Shown here one piece after another: positions 5,870 through 10,071 of a stretch of 10,071 bases of DNA (position 1 is its first letter; each line of letters begins with the position of its first letter). Position numbers and translations under genes: made by a program. Below the pieces are notes generated by a model, which was given only the letters and a program-made list of their open reading frames with translations, did not search any database and was not told the origin of the DNA. The stretch is from Dehalococcoidales bacterium (GTDB taxonomy: Bacteria; Chloroflexota; Dehalococcoidia; Dehalococcoidales; UBA5760), in NCBI GenBank assembly GCA_018399795.1, contig JAGYOC010000294.1, positions 1-10,071 on the forward strand. Direction: 5' to 3'.

Positions 5870-7330
5870 TTGGCACTTGAATGGAGGAAAAGGGTAAAAA
5901 GGATAGATGATTGTCGCTGGGAAATTCCCCGGGATTATAAACCGGGTATGCTGGTACCGGGTTTGATCTATGCCAGTGAAAATATGCTTGAGCATATATG
6001 GCGGGAGCAGGCCTTCGAGCAGGTGGCCAACGTGGCTTTCCTGCCCGGTATCAGCGGATATTCGCTGGCCATGCCGGATATACACTGGGGGTATGGGTTT
6101 CCTATCGGAGGTGTTGCTGCTACCAGGGTCAGTGACGGGGTAATATCGCCCGGTGGGGTGGGCTTCGACATAAATTGCGGAGTGCGGCTCTTACGAACCA
6201 GCCTTACCGAGGATGAGGTCCGGCCCAGGATTGAGCGGCTGGTTGCCGGGCTTTTTGAGGGCGTTCCCTCCGGGTTGGGCTCGGAAGGTAGGATCCGGGT
6301 CAGTGAAAAGGAGCTGGATCGGGTATTGATAGAGGGCAGCCGCTGGGCGGTGGACCATGGATACGGCGATTACGAAGATATCGAACTTACCGAGGAATCG
6401 GGCTGCATGCATGGGGCCAACCCGGATAGGGTGAGCCTTAAGGCAAAAAGGAGGGGGATAACGCAGCTGGGAACGCTGGGCTCGGGGAACCACTTCCTGG
6501 AGGTTCAGGTCGTAGAGGAGGTATATGATCGGAATTTGGCGCAGGCTATGGGGATATCCGATGTCGGACAGGTGCTGGTTATGATTCACACCGGTTCCCG
6601 CGGTTTCGGTCACGAGGTTTGCGGGGACTATGTCAGAATTATGGGGCAGGTGGTAAAACGATACGGTATCAACCTACCCGACCGGCAGCTTGCCTGCGCG
6701 CCGGTAAAATCCAGCGAGGGACAGGATTACCTGGCAGCTATGGCCTGTGCGGCCAACTATGCCTGGACCAACCGCCAGTGCATTGCTCACTGGGTAAGGG
6801 AGACCTTCAGGGCTGTCTTTGGTAAAACTGAAAGGGATATCGGTATGAAGCAGATTTATGATGTCTGTCATAATATTGCCAAGCTGGAAAGCCACGAAGT
6901 TGCCGGCAAAAAAGAGCAACTCTGTGTTCACCGCAAGGGAGCAACCAGGGCCTTCGCGGCGGGAAGACCGGAGATACCAGGCGTATACTGTGATGTCGGC
7001 CAGCCGGTACTTATTCCCGGCGATATGGGGCGTTGTTCCTATATTGCCGTTGGCACGGAAAGGGCAATGCGGGAGACATTTGGTTCTACCTGCCACGGAG
7101 CGGGCAGGGTAAAGAGCCGCTCTGCGGCCAAACGGAGCATCCGGGGCAGTGTCATAGCCAGGGAGCTTGAGGAGCGGGGGATAATAGTGAGAGCAGGCAG
7201 CATGTCCTCACTGGCCGAGGAGGCTTCCGCAGCCTATAAGGATGTCAGCGAGGTTATCGACATCACCGATAGGGCCGGAATATCAGGTAAAGTGGCCAGG
7301 ATGGTCCCGATGGGTGTGGTCAAGGGTTGA
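5870..7330 (+). CDS. rtcB: RNA-splicing ligase RtcB
   Basis: This 486-residue protein is a full-length RtcB, the GTP- and Mn2+-dependent ligase that joins RNA 2',3'-cyclic phosphate or 3'-phosphate ends to 5'-OH ends in tRNA splicing or RNA repair. All key residues are present: Asp100 and Cys103 (GFDINCG), Asn207-His208 (GSGNHF), His240 (HTGSRG), His334 (CHNIAK) as metal ligands, and the guanylylated His409 (CHGAGR). The length and motif spacing match the archaeal Pyrococcus enzyme, offset by about 5 residues, rather than the shorter E. coli form. The start is TTG at 5870, supported by GGAGGTGA (5856-5863), an 8-base perfect match to the 16S 3' end, 6 bases upstream. It is co-transcribed with archease. 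The stop TGA is followed directly by TAA. Confidence 0.97.
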   Translation: MALEWRKRVKRIDDCRWEIPRDYKPGMLVPGLIYASENMLEHIWREQAFEQVANVAFLPGISGYSLAMPDIHWGYGFPIGGVAATRVSDGVISPGGVGFDINCGVRLLRTSLTEDEVRPRIERLVAGLFEGVPSGLGSEGRIRVSEKELDRVLIEGSRWAVDHGYGDYEDIELTEESGCMHGANPDRVSLKAKRRGITQLGTLGSGNHFLEVQVVEEVYDRNLAQAMGISDVGQVLVMIHTGSRGFGHEVCGDYVRIMGQVVKRYGINLPDRQLACAPVKSSEGQDYLAAMACAANYAWTNRQCIAHWVRETFRAVFGKTERDIGMKQIYDVCHNIAKLESHEVAGKKEQLCVHRKGATRAFAAGRPEIPGVYCDVGQPVLIPGDMGRCSYIAVGTERAMRETFGSTCHGAGRVKSRSAAKRSIRGSVIARELEERGIIVRAGSMSSLAEEASAAYKDVSEVIDITDRAGISGKVARMVPMGVVKG

Positions 7331-7363
7331 TAAACGGTGGAGCGGCCGGTGGTGTGTAACGTT

Positions 7364-8584
7364 TCAATACCGGTTCTTACGCCACCAGGTATACCCGAGG
7401 GGAGCGGCAATTGCCGACCCCATCGCGGCGATGACTGCGATGGTAAGCCAGCGGCTACCTTCACCCGGTATAGGCGGTGTTCCCTGAGGTGGTAAAGCGT
7501 TCTCGCTCACGGAAAAGGCTTCGGAAAGCCCGTTGACATCTACCATGTGAGTGCCCGTACCGCCGGCGGAGATGGTAAAGCTGGCTTCTTCACTGTAACC
7601 ACCATCCATTTCTACCGTCATCGTTTCCACCACCTCGCCATCCAGCCGGAGCGTTAAGCTGTGGCTGCCTGATTCGTCTCCGGTGTTGGTTACCGTAAAG
7701 CCTACTGTCACGGGTTCTCCGGTATTTACTTCGGGGGGAGATATGCTAAGCGAGCTTAGTGTAAATTCGGCGGGCAGGGTCGGCACCGGAACCATTATGG
7801 TGAAAGTGGAAAGGTGGCTGATCGGTGCTGTAACTGCATCGCTTTCCGGCGCTACCGTTGATTCCAGTTCTTTCCATTCGAGGTTATCCTCGTCGTAGTA
7901 GCTGATGAGGATGTCCTCTGCGCTGGCATCTTGGGGGATGTCATCGGGGTCATAGTGCCAGCTCAGCGTAACCGGCGGTTCAAAGGTGGCGCCATCAGGT
8001 CCAAGCTCGTATGCCGGGCCAACGTTGCTGAAACCGCGAGGAGGCCCGGTTGTATTTTCCGTGGCCAGGAATTCAATGCTGTCCAGGGTCTCTCCACCGC
8101 CATTCAATGCGGTGGTACCGTCGGGAATGGTGATACTGATTGCGTTGTCCCCGGAGGTGTACACAATGGATTCCTTGCTGAAGTTGGCCGTAATATCCAT
8201 TGCGTTGGTAACACGTATCGCGGTGGGGTTCTCGCTGCTGGTTGATTCACCATCCCAAACCGGTTCCCCGCTCCAGTTGATGAAGTGGTAGCCCGATTCT
8301 GGTACTGCCTCAAGAGCGACTTCATCACCGGTCTCAACTTCGACCACAGCAGGATAGGAACACGGGCTGTCCCCGTCTCCGTTTACCACGACAGTACCGG
8401 CGCCTTCTGGAGCGACATCTATCTCCAGAATCACTGTACGCACGGTCGTCGAACCCGACGACCCACTTCCTCCACCGCCTCAGCCGGCTTCAACCGGCTT
8501 TGCCGTCAGTTGTATTGCCAGCAGTGGTAATACCAGGGCAGGAACCAACCATATCGTTATTAATTTGGGAAATATTTTGTCCAT
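7364..8584 (-). CDS. Secreted, membrane-anchored surface protein with an in-frame UGA at codon 35
   Basis: Reading from ATG 8584, which has AAAGGTG just upstream, gives a Sec signal peptide (hydrophobic core about residues 8-26, cleavage likely after VEA at 31-33), then TGA at 8482-8480, then GGGGSGSSGSTTV in the same frame. From there the reading frame is open to 7364. The mature part has an InlB-type beta repeat (about 62-137, with HFINWSG), a ZU5-like beta region (about 142-262), a CARDB-like adhesion or beta-sandwich domain (about 273-362), a Pro/Gly linker, one membrane helix (about 380-400) and a WWRKNRY tail that stays inside. It is a typical cell-surface protein. The UGA may be a nonsense mutation, a sequence error or a recoded codon; UGA is a normal stop elsewhere in the window. 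Without the signal peptide, a GTG at 8443 is the best internal start. Confidence 0.75.
8444..8463 (-). other. Perfect 8-bp hairpin 16 nt after the in-frame UGA
   Basis: In minus-strand RNA GGUCGUCG pairs perfectly with CGACGACC around a GGUU tetraloop. It begins 16 nt after the UGA, and its loop lies 24 nt after it. This geometry and a G in the first two loop positions fit the general model of bacterial SECIS elements. The same hairpin could instead be an accident of Ser/Gly-rich coding sequence. Confidence 0.4.
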
Positions 8585-8674
8585 TGACACCTTTCTTACA
8601 TACGGGTTCAACCGATAATGTCATCAATTGTTGGTAACCATATGTCTGGATGCCGGCGTTATTGGAGTAATATT

Positions 8675-8703
8675 ATCATAACACTAATTATTATTGATGT
8701 TAA
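8675..8703 (-). promoter_or_regulatory. Promoter of the surface-protein gene
   Basis: On the minus strand TTAACA (8703-8698), a 17-base spacer and TATGAT (8680-8675) lie about 90 bases before the ATG at 8584. This is a good sigma70-type match with ideal spacing in an AT-rich stretch. The leader is about 85 nt with no recognisable riboswitch. Confidence 0.55.
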
Positions 8704-8709
8704 CATAGC

Positions 8710-8741
8710 GGTCACCGGTTAGCAAATAATTACCGGTAACC
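8710..8741 (-). terminator. Hairpin after the thioredoxin remnant
   Basis: Arms 8710-8719 and 8732-8741 (ACCGGTAACC against GGTCACCGGT) pair over 10 bp with a 12-base loop. The single imperfect position is a G·U wobble in minus-strand RNA. It starts 3 bases after the TGA of the thioredoxin remnant, the right place for a 3'-end hairpin of the old operon. No good U run follows. Confidence 0.4.
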
Positions 8742-8743
8742 GT

Positions 8744-8911
8744 TCATGCTTCGTAACCGCCCGTTACCTCTTTGATGGATTTCTCCAGTTCTTCCTCCGA
8801 AATTAGCCTGCCGACGGATGTAACCCTGTCGTTGATGACAACGGTAGGGGGAGACATCATGCTGTACCTGTCTACCTCTTCGGATAGGGCATCGAATTCC
8901 ACAGTGCATAA
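8744..8911 (-). pseudogene. C-terminal remnant of a thioredoxin-fold protein
   Basis: The minus strand encodes 55 residues ending at TGA 8744. They match the C-terminal half of small thioredoxin-fold redox proteins: the cis-proline segment MMSPPTVVIND, then RVTSVGRLISEEELEKSI. The N-terminal half with the redox CxxC is missing, an in-frame TAA stands at 8914-8912, and there is no ribosome-binding site, so this is a gene remnant. It lies directly downstream of the broken arsR gene. In many bacteria such thioredoxins sit with an ArsR regulator and a permease, so a deletion that removed the permease and the start of this gene is the simplest reading. Confidence 0.72.
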
Positions 8912-8930
8912 TTATTGATAAAAATAATAC

Positions 8931-9294
8931 TCAGGCCTGCCTTTTCGCAGCGTGGTCGGGGCCAAAGCGCTTTGCCTTCTTCAGGCGCTTGATATTTGCG
9001 ACTCCCACTCTATATATTGCAAAGGGCTCTTTTCGACGCTTCCACAAACTAGGGCAGGTAATCCGGTATATCCCGGCGGTTTATTGAATAAAGGGCCTAC
9101 AACCCCTCTTTTCTTTGCTTGAGAAAGCCGGCTTCGTACAGAATGCCGAGATTACGTGATACCCCCCTTGTCTAGGATATATTGAGTGCCTGCATCACCT
9201 CACAGACGCAACACTCTCTTTCCACGAGTATGTTTATTATCCTTATACCGGTTTCGTCGGATAGCGCCTTCATTGCGCTTGCCAAATTATTCAT
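8931..9294 (-). pseudogene. ArsR-family repressor, inactivated by four TAG codons and a frameshift
   Basis: Translating from ATG 9294 gives an ArsR-type winged-helix repressor. LSDETGIRIINIL (11-23) is the family N-terminal helix, CCVCEVMQALNIS (28-40) leads into the DNA-recognition helix TRGVSRNLGILYEAGFLKQR, and ALYSINRRDIPDYL is the wing. TAG occurs at codons 41 (where ArsR proteins usually have Gln), 66 (usual Trp), 82 and 95. One extra base near codon 99 shifts the natural C-terminus (NIKRLKKAKRFGPDHAAKR) to another frame, ending at TGA 8931. The recognition helix also has an extra Gly inside a run of six G. CVC in the sensor helix recalls thiol or metal-sensing ArsR proteins. The gene is dead unless TAG is read through, yet its promoter and a likely operator remain. 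Confidence 0.82.
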
Positions 9295-9303
9295 TAATAA
9301 TCT

Positions 9304-9315
9304 ATATGCGCATAT
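9304..9315. promoter_or_regulatory. Palindromic operator candidate of the ArsR locus
   Basis: ATATGCGCATAT is a perfect 12-bp palindrome located 8-20 bases downstream of the -10 box, at the expected transcription start and 10 bases before the arsR ATG. ArsR proteins bind such AT-rich dyads to repress their own operon. The position fits autorepression, but the target is inferred. Confidence 0.5.
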
Positions 9316-9323
9316 TAGCTTGT

Positions 9324-9352
9324 ATTATAGGCTCTGCTCTATTGTCTGTCAA
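9324..9352 (-). promoter_or_regulatory. Perfect-consensus promoter of the broken arsR
   Basis: The minus strand carries TTGACA (9352-9347), exactly 17 bases, then TATAAT (9329-9324). This is the ideal sigma70 promoter. It drives the decayed arsR/thioredoxin locus and would need tight repression, matching the palindrome beside its start point. Confidence 0.75.
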
Positions 9353-9361
9353 GAAACTGCA

Positions 9362-9391
9362 TTGACATGTTTACTACGCCGGTGCTACATT
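9362..9391 (+). promoter_or_regulatory. Promoter of otsA
   Basis: TTGACA (9362-9367) with an 18-base spacer and TACATT (9386-9391) points toward otsA. Its -35 faces the arsR -35 as TGTCAA-N9-TTGACA, a 6-bp inverted repeat at 9347-9367, so the two divergent promoters share a compact control region. The leader holds a small hairpin, GGTATC/GATACC (9398-9414). Confidence 0.5.
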
Positions 9392-9469
9392 TTGGCTGGT
9401 ATCATCAGGATACCGACTAATTGCCTCTGAATTATTGGTCCATAGCAGAAAGGAGGAGGCAGGTTGGAT

Positions 9470-10071
9470 ATGAGCCAGGGGGGTAACGATACCCGGCTCG
9501 AGGATTTTTGCCAGCGGCACCTGTCCGGTCGACAGGTCATACTGGCCAGTAACCGTGGTCCTGTCGAGTACTACTTTACAGAGGACGGGCAGATTCGCTC
9601 CAGGCGTGGTAGTGGGGGGCTTGTCACTGCACTTAGCGGACTGGGAAGGCATATTGAGCTGAACTGGGTTGCCAGCGCTATGGGCAGAGGGGACAGGGAG
9701 GTGGCACAGCAGGCACAGGGCAAGCGTTTCAGGGTAAAGATACGTGATTATAGCATATACCTGCGCTTTGTATTTTCCAGCCGGGATACATACCATAAAT
9801 ACTACAGCGTTATTTGCAATCCCCTGCTCTGGTTTCTCCAGCACTATATGTGGAATTCGCCTACTACGCCCAATATCGATATCACTGTTCATGATGCCTG
9901 GGAGAGGGGTTATGTTGAAGTAAATCAGGCCTTTGCCCGGGCAATCGCCGACGAAGCGCTCAAAAGCGTGTCGAAACCGATAGTGATACTTAATGACTAC
10001 CACCTCTATCTGGCCGCTACCTACCTGCGTCACCAGATTCCCGAACTGATAATAGGACACTTTACGCATAT
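9470..10071 (+). CDS. otsA: Trehalose-6-phosphate synthase (GT20), 5' part
   Basis: This open frame runs off the window end after 200 codons. It matches the N-terminal half of OtsA, which makes trehalose 6-phosphate from a nucleotide-glucose donor and glucose 6-phosphate. Landmarks are ILASNRGPVEYY (about 24-35), the glycine-rich RRGSGGLVTALSGLG (45-59), WVASAMG (65-71), the CNPLLWFLQHYMW block (120-132) and NDYHLYLAATYLR (about 174-186), the catalytic-loop motif usually written HDYHL. The window ends in GHFTH, where OtsA has its FLHIPFP segment. I start at ATG 9470; an in-frame TTG at 9464 is possible, because the strong AGGAGGAGG at 9451-9459 suits it slightly better. Trehalose serves as a stress protectant. 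No trehalose-phosphatase gene is visible in the window. Confidence 0.93.
   Translation, partial: MSQGGNDTRLEDFCQRHLSGRQVILASNRGPVEYYFTEDGQIRSRRGSGGLVTALSGLGRHIELNWVASAMGRGDREVAQQAQGKRFRVKIRDYSIYLRFVFSSRDTYHKYYSVICNPLLWFLQHYMWNSPTTPNIDITVHDAWERGYVEVNQAFARAIADEALKSVSKPIVILNDYHLYLAATYLRHQIPELIIGHFTH

Noticed and set aside
7348..7386. Bidirectional terminator between rtcB and the surface-protein gene
   Set aside because: The stem (GGTGG...CCACC with an internal loop) is imperfect and no U run follows on either strand.
8481..8501. Small tandem repeat AAGCCGGTTG/AAGCCGGCTG beside the UGA
   Set aside because: It is only two imperfect units that encode part of the signal-peptide end. It may explain how the UGA arose but is not a separate element.
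8744..8911. A functional small redox protein of about 53 residues
   Set aside because: The redox CxxC half of the thioredoxin fold is missing, there is no ribosome site, and the frame is closed by TAA just upstream.
8931..9294. Reassignment of TAG to Gln or pyrrolysine
   Set aside because: TAG ends the genes at 64, 601, 1904 and 3163 normally. The stops in arsR fall at sites expected to hold different residues, including Trp, and a frameshift is also present.
9374..10069. Long open frame of 231 codons on the minus strand
   Set aside because: It is the antisense shadow of otsA, whose plus-strand frame carries clear GT20 motifs and a strong ribosome site.

Overview
The window looks like chromosomal DNA from a bacterium of intermediate GC. 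It uses TTG and GTG starts freely alongside strong Shine-Dalgarno sites. The gene mix (methanogen-type thymidylate synthase, archease plus RtcB, small conserved proteins of unknown function, a trehalose-6-phosphate synthase, a surface protein with a C-terminal membrane anchor) suggests a Chloroflexota lineage such as Dehalococcoidia. That placement is inference from protein flavour, not from a marker gene.

Layout. Positions 64-5284 are read entirely from the minus strand. In transcription order they hold: a two-gene operon of unknown function (5284 to 3976) behind a good promoter; a second operon with its own TTGAGC-17-TATAAT promoter encoding a ThyA-family thymidylate synthase, a large lipoprotein and a stand-alone Smr-domain protein (3810 to 1648); a tRNA-His(GTG) with encoded CCA (1559 to 1483); a long wobble-paired hairpin; and an unknown protein closely followed by a GNAT acetyltransferase (1356 to 64). 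At 5285-5437 the direction switches: archease and rtcB form a plus-strand operon (5438-7330), the RNA ligase and its activating chaperone. It converges on a minus-strand secreted, membrane-anchored protein (8584 to 7364).

The accessory-looking part is 7364-9469. The surface-protein gene has an in-frame UGA exactly between its signal peptide and its Gly/Ser linker, followed 16 nt later by a perfect 8-bp hairpin. Upstream of it lies the wreck of a regulator/redox locus: a C-terminal fragment of a thioredoxin-fold protein (8744-8911) and an ArsR-family repressor (8931-9294) broken by four in-frame TAG codons and one frameshift. A textbook-consensus promoter and a palindromic operator candidate still stand in front of this dead gene. 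The otsA promoter faces the other way from the same intergenic space. The otsA gene (trehalose-6-phosphate synthase) starts near 9470 and runs off the window end.

I found no CRISPR array, insertion sequence or integrase. I also see no convincing wholly new multi-gene system. The most unusual signals are the UGA with its downstream hairpin, the decayed arsR/thioredoxin locus with intact control DNA, and the unknown conserved genes in the minus-strand operons.
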